NCBI GenBank assembly: GCA_902806065.1
Contig: CADCVE010000025.1
Coordinates: 1 to 45,115, forward strand
Direction: 5' to 3'
DNA length: 45,115 nucleotides
Origin: an uncultured Rubrobacteraceae bacterium
GTDB lineage: Bacteria > Actinomycetota > Rubrobacteria > Rubrobacterales > Rubrobacteraceae
The translations under genes and the position numbers were made by a program. Positions 1-7,189 of this stretch are shown one piece after another (position 1 is the stretch's first letter; each line of letters starts with the position of its first letter). The notes beneath the pieces are model-generated. The model saw only the letters and a list, made by a program, of their open reading frames with translations. It was not told the origin of the DNA and ran no database searches.

Positions 1-128
1 GAGCAGTTCGCGAGCCTGTTAAGTAGTGGGCCTGGCTCAGGATGCGTACAGGTAGTCGCCCGGTTCACTTTATACTGTTCTTCGGGAAGAGAAGCCAGCA
101 GCCCGCTCTCATCGGTGGGGGAAGGACG

Positions 129-1211
129 ATGCGGATGGCAAAGGCAACGACGAGCCGGGAGTTCACCAGGGAAGAGGTGGGGTTAGCTCTCAGGAATCCG
201 GGGATGCCTCTGGAGGGGCTTCGCTACGATATCACCCCGATAGAGATGCACTACCTCCTCGTCCACTTCGACATCCCCTCGGTGGACCAGGAGACTTACG
301 AGATTACGGTCGGTGGCCGCGTTCGCACGCCACTGAATCTATCCCTGGACGAGCTGAAGGCGCGTCCGGCGGTCACGATGCCGGTGATGATGGAGTGCGC
401 CGGGGCGGGACGGGCACACCTCTCTCCGAGGCCGGTATCGGCACCGTGGCGGGACGAGGCCATCGGGTGCGCGGAGTGGACGGGGACGCCGCTGCGCCCT
501 ATTCTCGAGGAGGCCGGTCTGCTCGACGACGCCGTCGAGATACTGTTCACCGGCCACGACCGGGGCATCGACCAGGGCGTCGAGCACAACTACGAGCGGA
601 GCCTGTCGCTAGAGGATGCGCTACGCGAAGAGGTTATCCTAGCCTACGGGATGAACGGCCGGCCGCTACCGGCCCGGCATGGTTCACCGCTCCGGCTGGT
701 CGTGCCGGAGTGGTACGGGATGGCATCAGTGAAGTGGCTCAAGGAGATCAAGGCGGTCAGCGAACCATTCGAGGGTGTCCAACAAGCTCTCCTGTACCAA
801 TACCGGCAGTCGGAGGAAGACCCCGGCACGCCGGTAACCCGCAAGAGACCACACGCGTTGATGGCGCCGCCGGGAATCCCCGACTTCTTCTCCCGTATGC
901 GGCACGTACCGGCGGGACGTACCCTTGTCGAGGGACGTGCCTGGTCGGGATGGGGTCCCGTGAAGCGGGTCGAGTTCAGCGCGGACGGCGGGCATACGTG
1001 GGCCGACGCCACCCTCGGTGAGCCGGTTGGGCGTTACGCCTGGGTTCGCTGGTCCTATGAGTGGGACGCGCGTGAGCCCGGCGAGTACGAGCTCTGTGCC
1101 CGCGCCACCGACTCCACCGGACGGACACAGCCGATAGACAACGACGAGGCCTGGAATCAGGGTGGCTACGGCGTCAACGGCGTTCAGCGCGTGGCCGTGA
1201 TGGTTGGCTAA
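129..1211 (+). CDS. Sulfite-oxidase-like molybdopterin oxidoreductase
   Basis: The product (about 360 aa) is a sulfite oxidase family protein, with an N-terminal Moco-binding domain (residues about 50-220) and a C-terminal Mo-dimerisation domain (about 240-355, ending near GGYGVNGVQRV). The Mo-ligand cysteine is visible in MMECAGAGR (Cys90). The usual family motif is ECAGNGR, so the Asn is replaced by Ala here. PLRLVVPEWYGMASVKWL is the typical substrate/Moco loop. I chose the ATG at 129 because GGGGGAAGG lies just upstream; an open frame extends back to 42 but without a ribosome site. There is no heme-b5 domain and no obvious Tat signal, so it is probably cytoplasmic or uses an unseen partner. 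The physiological substrate is unknown; sulfite or a protein methionine sulfoxide are family possibilities. Confidence 0.88.
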   Translation: MRMAKATTSREFTREEVGLALRNPGMPLEGLRYDITPIEMHYLLVHFDIPSVDQETYEITVGGRVRTPLNLSLDELKARPAVTMPVMMECAGAGRAHLSPRPVSAPWRDEAIGCAEWTGTPLRPILEEAGLLDDAVEILFTGHDRGIDQGVEHNYERSLSLEDALREEVILAYGMNGRPLPARHGSPLRLVVPEWYGMASVKWLKEIKAVSEPFEGVQQALLYQYRQSEEDPGTPVTRKRPHALMAPPGIPDFFSRMRHVPAGRTLVEGRAWSGWGPVKRVEFSADGGHTWADATLGEPVGRYAWVRWSYEWDAREPGEYELCARATDSTGRTQPIDNDEAWNQGGYGVNGVQRVAVMVG

Positions 1212-1577
1212 CCTTCGGCGAAGGGAGAAGCGCTTGGCGTCCCAAGGGGGGACCCACAGGGAGAGCAGGGAGGACGTAGAGTGGGGGCTCGCCGGGCGCG
1301 GTGCTATACATCCAGGGACCGTCGCCGGAGGTAAGGGCAAAGATCGACGCGGAGACCTCGAAGCAGCAGAGGGGTGAGCGCAGCTAACCAGCACACATAG
1401 CGGCACTGACCGCTACCTCAATAGGGGCCCTCTGACCTTCGTTGGCCGAGTTCGAAGAGGCTTGCCTCTCGCTGGAGAGTTCGTAGGTACAGACCTGCTG
1501 GTCTGGAGGGGCTGCTTAAAGGACTGAGGGTGTATAACTGGCCGTGAAAGAGTAGTTGTCCAGCTAAAGGAGAGCCG
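1212..1577. other. Intergenic region with a possible 28-codon ORF and a small hairpin
   Basis: No full gene is visible in these 366 bases. A short GTG frame at 1301-1387 reads like genuine protein tail (it contains GPSPEVRAKIDAET) and may be the remnant of a lost gene. At 1490-1505 there is a 6-bp hairpin, CAGACC-TGCT-GGTCTG. A TATAAC box at 1533-1538 could be the -10 of the following glyoxalase gene, but no convincing -35 accompanies it. Confidence 0.3.
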
Positions 1578-1997
1578 ATGGCCGTCAGGTACATCCACAC
1601 CTGCTACCGGATACTAGACCCCGAGAAGAGTATAGACTTCTACGTAAACAAGATGGGGATGAAAAAGGTTGGTGAGATGCACTTCTCCAGCGCGACCAAC
1701 TACTTCCTCGCGATGGAGGAGTCCGCCGACGCGCCGATGCTAGAGCTCACGCACAACCACGATCAGACCGAGCCTTATGAGATGGGGGACGGTTACTCGC
1801 ACGTCGCCTTCACGGTGGATGACCTCGAAGGGACGGTAGCGAGACTCGAAGAGCAGGGAGTGGAGATCGCGCTGGCGCCCAAGACGATGACCGTCGAGGA
1901 CCACGACTATCGCATCGCCTTCGTAGTGGACCCGGACGGCTATCGCATAGAGTTGCTCGAACGCGGCACGATGAAGGTCGGGGAGATCATCCAATAA
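1578..1997 (+). CDS. gloA: Glyoxalase I (lactoylglutathione lyase family)
   Basis: A 139-aa single-domain vicinal-oxygen-chelate protein of the glyoxalase I type. The four expected metal ligands are present at the expected spacing: His7 (YIHT), Glu56 (MLELTHN), His75 (YSHVAF) and Glu125 (RIELLE). Length and the TEPYEMGDGYSH segment match bacterial GloA, which isomerises the hemithioacetal of methylglyoxal and a low-molecular-weight thiol. In actinobacteria the thiol need not be glutathione, so the cofactor is open. The ATG at 1578 follows AAAGGAGAG. It is a stand-alone gene upstream of the tRNA gene. Confidence 0.93.
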   Translation: MAVRYIHTCYRILDPEKSIDFYVNKMGMKKVGEMHFSSATNYFLAMEESADAPMLELTHNHDQTEPYEMGDGYSHVAFTVDDLEGTVARLEEQGVEIALAPKTMTVEDHDYRIAFVVDPDGYRIELLERGTMKVGEIIQ

Positions 1998-2004
1998 ACG
2001 AGAT

Positions 2005-2033
2005 GTGAAAGCCTTATATTCCTGGGATATAAT
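2005..2033 (+). promoter_or_regulatory. Sigma-70-type promoter of the tRNA-Thr gene
   Basis: A perfect -10 TATAAT at 2028-2033 is preceded, at exactly 17 bp, by GTGAAA (2005-2010), a fair -35. Transcription would begin around 2040, a few bases before the mature 5' end of the tRNA at 2044. Confidence 0.6.
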
Positions 2034-2043
2034 CACCGTCCAG

Positions 2044-2116
2044 GCCGACGTAGCTCAGCTGGTAGAGCAGCTCATTCGTAATGAGCAGGTCAGCGGTTCG
2101 AATCCGCTCGTCGGCT
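2044..2116 (+). tRNA. tRNA-Thr (anticodon CGU)
   Basis: The sequence folds into a full cloverleaf. The acceptor stem is GCCGACG/CGTCGGC with discriminator T at 2116. The D arm is GCTC...GAGC. The anticodon stem is GCTCA/TGAGC with loop TTCGTAA, giving anticodon CGU (reads ACG). The T arm is AGCGG-TTCGAAT-CCGCT. CCA is not encoded. The anticodon-to-T-loop part is duplicated at 4060-4090. Confidence 0.96.
2075..2105 (+). repeat. 31-bp direct repeat, left copy (inside tRNA-Thr)
   Basis: These 31 bases, from the anticodon loop to the 3' side of the T arm, recur identically at 4060-4090. The pair brackets the sulfatase gene 2314-3735. A tRNA-internal repeat of this kind is typical of an integrase attachment site, though here it stops short of the tRNA 3' end. 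Confidence 0.75.
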
Positions 2117-2313
2117 CTCTTCTTTTCGAGAATCTGTAGGATAAACTTGAAGGAGTATCGGGAAGCGGACCCTCGACCATCTCTGTTGTGCCAACGTGAT
2201 GCCAAACCGCGTCCGAGTTCTTATCCGGCAGACTCGAACGGTTGGCACTCGTCTACCGGAACTAAGTGTAGCGGTCTCACTAAGTGCATTTGGTAACGCT
2301 CGGGGGTGGCGTG

Positions 2314-3735
2314 TTATGGGGCGTCCTCGGCCTTCCGGCACTCGTCTCCGGCGCAGCTTCTGAGCGCGTTCAGCTTTGTGTTTAGATCCGCGACGAGGGA
2401 GGGGTTGGTGATCTTGGGGAGGTTCTCCAGCTCGTAAGGGTCGGATTCGAGGTCGTAGAGTTCCGTCTCCCCGTTGTCGTATTCGACGTATTTGTGGGTC
2501 TCGGTCCTGACGGCCTCGTAGCTGGGCGGGTTCCCACCGGGAAATCCTTCCAGCAGGACGGCCGAACGCCACACGGGATCTTCGCCGCGGAGCAGCGGTG
2601 CTAAAGAGCGCCCGTCGGCGGAGAACTCGATGTTCGCTAGGTCCGCGAAAGTTGGGGCGAAGTCGGTATTCAGGGCGAGCCTTTCTACCCGCGATCCGGC
2701 TGGTACCCCTGGCCCCCGGACGTAGAGGGGCACGCGGGCGGACTCCTCGTAGGGGGTGTTTTTGCCGTAATCTATGAGGTGCTCGCCCTGGTGGTAGCCG
2801 TTGTCGGAGGTGAAGAATATGTAGGTGTTGTCGAGTTCCCCGGCAGCTTCCAGCTCTTGAATTAGCGAGCCGACCATTTCGTCGACGGCTAGCATGCTGG
2901 CCAGCCAGTGCCGGTAGCGGTCGTCGATCTCGGATATCTGCTCGTCGGAGAGGCCGTCGATCTCCCGGATCCAGGACGGCTTGTCCGAGACGTCCTCCTC
3001 GTCGAACGATGGGGGGCGAGGAGCCTCCTCGTCGGCAAAGGCGCCCTGGTGACGCTCGGCGGGGATCGCGGGTTCGTGGGGCGCCGCCGGGGCCAGGTAT
3101 AGGAAGAAAGGCTGAGAGTTGGACGTCGCGCGTCGAACAAAGTCAGTCGATTTGCGGGAGAGGACGTCGGTGAAGTAGTCCTCGGTATCGTTCCCGTAGG
3201 AGACGATCTCGCCGTTTTCGTTGAGCTCGTAATCGTAGTATGCGATGTCGCCCCTGGCGTGCCACTCGTCCCAACCAGGCGGGACGTGGGTTGGATCTTC
3301 GTCGAGGTAATAGTTGAGGTACTCGCCGAACAAGCCGGTTTCGTAGCCGCTTTGTTGGAGCCGGACAGCGATGGTGCTCTCCTCGTGCCCCTCGGAGCGG
3401 AACTTCTGGAAGCCTCCGTCCGGAGGCGCATTGCCCCTCACGTCATGGTTGTGAGCGTAAAGGCCGGTGAGGATGGTGGCCCGCGAGGGGCAACACAGCG
3501 GGTAGCTGATGAAGGTGTTCCGGAAGGAGGCACCCTCTTCAATCACCGAGGAGCGCAACTCAGGCATCTGCTGAACGGTGGCAAAGTTCAGGTCGTCCAT
3601 GAGGAGGAAGATTATGTTGGGGCGAGTAGCATCACCCATCTCTTCCTGAGCGGGGGTAGTCCCCGAGCAGCCGGTGGCGAAAAAGGCTGCCAAACAGGCC
3701 AGAGTTCCGAGTAGCACGCTCCTTGCCCGCAACAC
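2314..3735 (-). CDS. Secreted lipoprotein sulfatase (type I, formylglycine-dependent)
   Basis: The product is an arylsulfatase-superfamily enzyme of about 473 aa. The N-terminus is a lipoprotein signal: Arg-rich n-region, hydrophobic core, and FFATGC lipobox. The catalytic signature C-C-P-S-R (first Cys about residue 81, the residue converted to formylglycine) is followed by ATILTG. Metal-binding acidic residues lie in LLMDDLN near the N-terminus and in SDNGYHQGEH near residue 310. The frame is open from a GTG at 3750, but the GTG at 3735 is preferred because AGGAGA precedes it by 7 bases. It probably removes sulfate from an extracellular ester. The exact substrate is unknown; the G6S/choline-sulfatase-like layout is only suggestive. 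It is the only intact gene between the two 31-bp repeats. No formylglycine-generating enzyme is present in the window. Confidence 0.9.
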   Translation of the reverse strand: MLRARSVLLGTLACLAAFFATGCSGTTPAQEEMGDATRPNIIFLLMDDLNFATVQQMPELRSSVIEEGASFRNTFISYPLCCPSRATILTGLYAHNHDVRGNAPPDGGFQKFRSEGHEESTIAVRLQQSGYETGLFGEYLNYYLDEDPTHVPPGWDEWHARGDIAYYDYELNENGEIVSYGNDTEDYFTDVLSRKSTDFVRRATSNSQPFFLYLAPAAPHEPAIPAERHQGAFADEEAPRPPSFDEEDVSDKPSWIREIDGLSDEQISEIDDRYRHWLASMLAVDEMVGSLIQELEAAGELDNTYIFFTSDNGYHQGEHLIDYGKNTPYEESARVPLYVRGPGVPAGSRVERLALNTDFAPTFADLANIEFSADGRSLAPLLRGEDPVWRSAVLLEGFPGGNPPSYEAVRTETHKYVEYDNGETELYDLESDPYELENLPKITNPSLVADLNTKLNALRSCAGDECRKAEDAP

Positions 3736-3846
3736 ATCGCTTCTCCTCACGAGGCGAAATTAAAACCCTGAAGCTTTCGGTAATGTACACTCTCTAGGGC
3801 TTCACCGCCATGAGTTGGGTCAACACCCACCAGGTGCTGGGGCTTG

Positions 3847-3945
3847 GTGTGTGAAGACCGGCCAGACTACGACGACTGGTTCATCGGGCAGTACGAGGGC
3901 GAGAGGATCCGTCCAAATTTGGTATGGCCACCTGACCCTGGCTAG
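3847..3945 (+). pseudogene. Possible coding remnant
   Basis: A short frame beginning GTG at 3847 and ending TAG at 3943 encodes residues that look like real protein (PDYDDWFIGQYEGERIRPN) but has no ribosome site and no recognisable family. A neighbouring frame (ATG at 3810, SWVNTHQVLGLG) may be the same decayed gene shifted. It lies inside the repeat-bounded island. Confidence 0.25.
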
Positions 3946-4011
3946 ACCCTAACCCGGACGCAACACGTGGCAACAACCAGCAAACTGGAGAAGAGTAAAT
4001 TGTTTACTTAT

Positions 4012-4043
4012 GCGGGGCATTGCAGACTGCTGCAACGCCCCGC
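4012..4043. other. Strong hairpin near the right repeat
   Basis: GCGGGGC at 4012 pairs with GCCCCGC at 4037. After one A-C mismatch the stem continues with TTGCAG/CTGCAA around a 4-base loop, giving 13 paired bases. It lies 17 bp from the right 31-bp repeat. No T-tract follows, so it may be a terminator, a recombinase-related structure, or neither. Confidence 0.45.
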
Positions 4044-4059
4044 AACGTCAGAACGCGCG

Positions 4060-4090
4060 TTCGTAATGAGCAGGTCAGCGGTTCGAATCC
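4060..4090 (+). repeat. 31-bp direct repeat, right copy (tRNA-Thr fragment)
   Basis: Identical to 2075-2105 inside the tRNA-Thr gene. The flanks do not continue the tRNA on either side, so it is a fragment and not a second tRNA. Confidence 0.75.
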
Positions 4091-4266
4091 AGACGCCTCC
4101 TCAACGGCTACGAGCCGGCGGGTGATCCTGGCTGTATGCTCCTCACACTCCGTATCCTCGCAGATGTTGCGGGAGGACTTGGTAGCGTAGGTCGTTGGTT
4201 GTTTCTTCCCGTGAGAGCGGGGAGAGACTTCGATGGTGTCGCCAAGCGCAGGCAGGAGGAAGGTCG

Positions 4267-6741
4267 CTGAAATTCGGCGAGGACAGTTTCGAGATCTTGG
4301 AAAGGATTCTGGAGGCTTTCTTTATCCTGAATGAAGAGTGGCGGCTCGTTTACCTGAACTCCGAAGCGGAGCGGGTTTTGCTTCGGAGCCGAGAAGAGCT
4401 ACTAGGCAAAAACTTTTGGGAGGAGTTCCCCGAGGCCGTGGGCTCGACGTTCTACCGGGAGTCCCACAGGGCGATAGCCGAGCGGGTGGCCGTGCACTTC
4501 GAGGAGTACTTTCCACCGCTGGAGACGTGGTTCGAGGTGAAGGCTCACCCTTCGGAGATCGGGCTGTTGGTTCACCTCCGCGACGTTACAGAGCGCAAGC
4601 GAGCAGAGGAGGCTCTAGAAGAAGCCAACTGTCAGAAGGAGTTGATCCTGAACTCCTTTGGAGAAGGAATCTGGGGGATCGACGCGCAGGGAAACACCAC
4701 CTTCATTAACCCGGCCGCGTCTAGGATGCTCGGCTACGAGCCCGAAGAACTCGTGGGCCGGCCCATGCACGAGACCGTCCATCATTCTTACCCCGATAGT
4801 GCCTATTATCCTGTGGAGGAATGTCCGATCTACGCGGCCTTCAAGGACGGCGACGTTCATAGTTCGAGCGACGAAGTCTTCTGGTGCAAGGATGGCACTG
4901 CTGTCCCCGTCGAGTACACGAGCACCCCGATCTGGGAGAACGGTCACTTGGTCGGAGCCGTGGTCGCGTTTCGAGACCTCACCGAGCGCAAGCGGGCCGA
5001 GGAGGCGCTCAAAGAGAGCGAGCAGCGCTTCAAGCAGCTCTTCGAGAACTCCATCGACGCCCTGTTCGTCATACACGACGAGACGCGCGAGATAGTGGAC
5101 TGCAATCTGGAGGCATGCCGGTCCCTCGGGTACTCTCGGGAGGAGCTACTCACGCTCCGCCTGGAGGACTTCGCCTCGGAACTCATCTCCGAGGATGAGA
5201 AGGAGCGCAGGGGGCCCGATACGCCCTGGCGGCGAGCGCTAGCCGGCGAGCCTGGGACGATCATCGGCTTTCACGAGAACGTCCACCGCCGCAAGGACGG
5301 GACGACCTTCCCGGTGGAAGTGGGCGTGGGCTCCATCGATTACGGGGGGCGGCGCATGATCCTCGCCTCCTGCCGCGACGTCACTCAGCGTAAAGTGCTC
5401 GAGGACGAGCTAGCATACCGGGCGTTTCACGACCCGTTGACTGGCTTACCGAACCGGGATCTGTTCCTGGACCATCTCGGGCGCGCCCTGGACTACGTGC
5501 GGCAGCGCGGCAGCTTGGTGGCGGTGCTTTTCCTGGATCTGGACGACTTCAAGGTAGTCAACGACTCCTTGAGGCACGAGGTGGGTGACAAGCTTCTCAT
5601 TGCGGTGAGCCAGCGCCTCAAGGGGTGCTTGAGATCCGGCGCTATCGCCGCGCGTATGGGGGGCGATGAGTTTACTGTTTTGCTAGAGGGCATCTCGAGT
5701 GTGGGCGACGCGGAGGAGGTCGCCGAGAGGATCATCCGGGAGCTAAGGGCGCCTGTTACGGTCGAGGGTCATGTCATCTTCATCACGGCCAGCATCGGCA
5801 TTGCCCTGAGCGACACCGCGGGCGGAGGACCGGGGGACCTCTTGCGTGCTGCGGACATAGCCCTGTACCGGGCGAAGGACAAGGAAAAGGCCCGCTACGA
5901 GGTCTTTGACCGGGCCAAGGACGCGCACGCCTTGAAGCGTCTGGAACTGGAGAATGACCTCAGGCAGGCCATTGAGTGCGGCGAACTCAGGGTGCACTAT
6001 CAACCGGTGTTCTCGCTGGTGACCGATCACATCGCTGGGGTGGAAGCCCTCCTTCGTTGGCAGCACCCCGAGCGCGGTATATTGAGCCCCGCTGAGTTCA
6101 TCCCCCTTGCCGAAGAGACCGGGCTCATCGTTCCCGTCGGACAGTGGGTGCTGGAGGAGGCTTGCCGCCAGGCGCGCGAATGGCAAGAGCGGTTCCCGAG
6201 CGATCCCTCCCCGATAATGGGCGTAAACCTCTCGCTGCGCCAGTTCCAGCATCGCGGGCTGGCGGAGGACGTTGCCCGGGTCCTGCGGGAGACCGGGCTC
6301 GATCCTACCAACCTCGCACTGGAGATCACCGAGAGCGTAGCGATGCATGACGAGGGCTCCACCGTCGCCACGCTCGAAGAGCTCAAGTCCTTGGGTGTGT
6401 GGCTCGTCATCGACGACTTCGGTACAGGTAACAGCTCGTTGTCTTACCTCACCAGCCGATTCAAGATGAACCACCTAAAGATCGACGGCTCGTTTGTCCG
6501 CGAGTTCGCCGAAGACCCCGACAATTCGATGATTATGCCGGGCCTGATCGCCTTCGCGCACGCCATGGGCCTGAAGGTGATCGCAGAGGGCGTCGAGACG
6601 GCCGACCAGCTCCGGCGCCTGAAGGAGATGGGGTGCGAATTTGTCCAGGGCAACCACATTGCCGAACCCCTGACGCCTGCGGCGGCGAGCGAGCTACTCT
6701 CCCTTTTCGGCAACCGCAACTCAACAGAGCTGTACGACTAA
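4267..6741 (+). CDS. PAS-PAS-PAS-GGDEF-EAL cyclic-di-GMP protein
   Basis: A cytoplasmic c-di-GMP turnover protein with no membrane segment. Three PAS sensor domains (about 10-110, 125-245, 255-375) are each closed by a DVTERK/DLTERK-type linker. They are followed by a GGDEF domain with intact GGDEF at 465-469 and an EAL domain with E593-A594-L595, DDFGTG, KIDGSF and EGVET. Both catalytic motifs look intact, so it could make or degrade c-di-GMP. The RxxD inhibitory site normally just before GGDEF reads RSGA, so product feedback is probably absent. Start choice: the frame is open from a TTG at 4195 with no ribosome site, whereas AGGAGG at 4254-4259 stands 7 bases before a CTG at 4267, giving MKFGEDSFEIL, which leads straight into PAS1. 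Confidence 0.9.
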   Translation: MKFGEDSFEILERILEAFFILNEEWRLVYLNSEAERVLLRSREELLGKNFWEEFPEAVGSTFYRESHRAIAERVAVHFEEYFPPLETWFEVKAHPSEIGLLVHLRDVTERKRAEEALEEANCQKELILNSFGEGIWGIDAQGNTTFINPAASRMLGYEPEELVGRPMHETVHHSYPDSAYYPVEECPIYAAFKDGDVHSSSDEVFWCKDGTAVPVEYTSTPIWENGHLVGAVVAFRDLTERKRAEEALKESEQRFKQLFENSIDALFVIHDETREIVDCNLEACRSLGYSREELLTLRLEDFASELISEDEKERRGPDTPWRRALAGEPGTIIGFHENVHRRKDGTTFPVEVGVGSIDYGGRRMILASCRDVTQRKVLEDELAYRAFHDPLTGLPNRDLFLDHLGRALDYVRQRGSLVAVLFLDLDDFKVVNDSLRHEVGDKLLIAVSQRLKGCLRSGAIAARMGGDEFTVLLEGISSVGDAEEVAERIIRELRAPVTVEGHVIFITASIGIALSDTAGGGPGDLLRAADIALYRAKDKEKARYEVFDRAKDAHALKRLELENDLRQAIECGELRVHYQPVFSLVTDHIAGVEALLRWQHPERGILSPAEFIPLAEETGLIVPVGQWVLEEACRQAREWQERFPSDPSPIMGVNLSLRQFQHRGLAEDVARVLRETGLDPTNLALEITESVAMHDEGSTVATLEELKSLGVWLVIDDFGTGNSSLSYLTSRFKMNHLKIDGSFVREFAEDPDNSMIMPGLIAFAHAMGLKVIAEGVETADQLRRLKEMGCEFVQGNHIAEPLTPAAASELLSLFGNRNSTELYD

Positions 6742-6817
6742 CAGGTCATACGCGGCAGGTGAGGGCGCGATAGTACGTTTGCTCCCTGATCCGACCCTCT
6801 TCGCCGAGACCATCTGA

Positions 6818-6898
6818 ATGAGGAAGCTGCTCTCGATCCTCGATGCCACAATGAGGGCTCGTGCTACTTGGAGTTACCCTCATATTCATAACCCTTGA
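6818..6898 (+). pseudogene. C-terminal scrap of an IS110-type transposase
   Basis: A 26-codon frame (RKLLSILDATMRARATW) resembles the extreme C-terminus of IS110-family transposases, whose usual ending is of the form RKLLxILNAMxRxxxPW. Nothing upstream continues the match, so this is a relic. The identification comes from memory of the motif. Confidence 0.4.
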
Positions 6899-7028
6899 CT
6901 TTTGAGATGGTTACTTTCGGGTTAGCTCGTACGACTGCCAGCACTTTATTAGGCGTATGGAGTCTGTTCACGAGCAGGGGGCTCGATGATGAACTGGTGA
7001 ACCAGGCGCTCAGGGAGTCCGTGGAGAG

Positions 7029-7094
7029 CTGTTGCATGACGATCGGGACTTCGAGAACATAGCCGGGGTGATCTCCGAGCTAACCCTCGCCTGA
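7029..7094 (+). pseudogene. C-terminal remnant of a VapC-like PIN-domain toxin
   Basis: The frame reads LLHDDRDFENIAGVISEL before a TGA. This matches the typical end of VapC toxins, in which the D-x-D-F acidic motif of the PIN domain is followed by xxIAxV. A differently framed coding-like stretch (GLDDELVNQALRESVES) lies directly upstream. The gene is therefore both truncated and frameshifted. No antitoxin is recognisable. Confidence 0.5.
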
Positions 7095-7139
7095 GCGTGA
7101 GACGACCCCTCGGTTAGCGGTAAAGACCAGCCAATCATC

Positions 7140-7145
7140 TATAAT
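7140..7145 (+). promoter_or_regulatory. Probable -10 box for aconitase
   Basis: A perfect TATAAT lies 45 bp before the aconitase ATG, in the only AT-rich stretch between the VapC relic and the gene. No good -35 hexamer is visible at 16-18 bp spacing, so an activator or alternative sigma factor may be needed. Confidence 0.35.
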
Positions 7146-7189
7146 CTAAACAGACCACGAATACGAATCCTAGAGAAGAGGTTGCAGGC

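Noticed and set aside
2188-2248. 8-bp inverted repeat GTGCCAAC...GTTGGCAC between the tRNA and the sulfatase gene, considered as recombinase arm sites
   Set aside because: The arms are 45 bp apart, the repeat occurs only once, and no integrase is present to relate it to.
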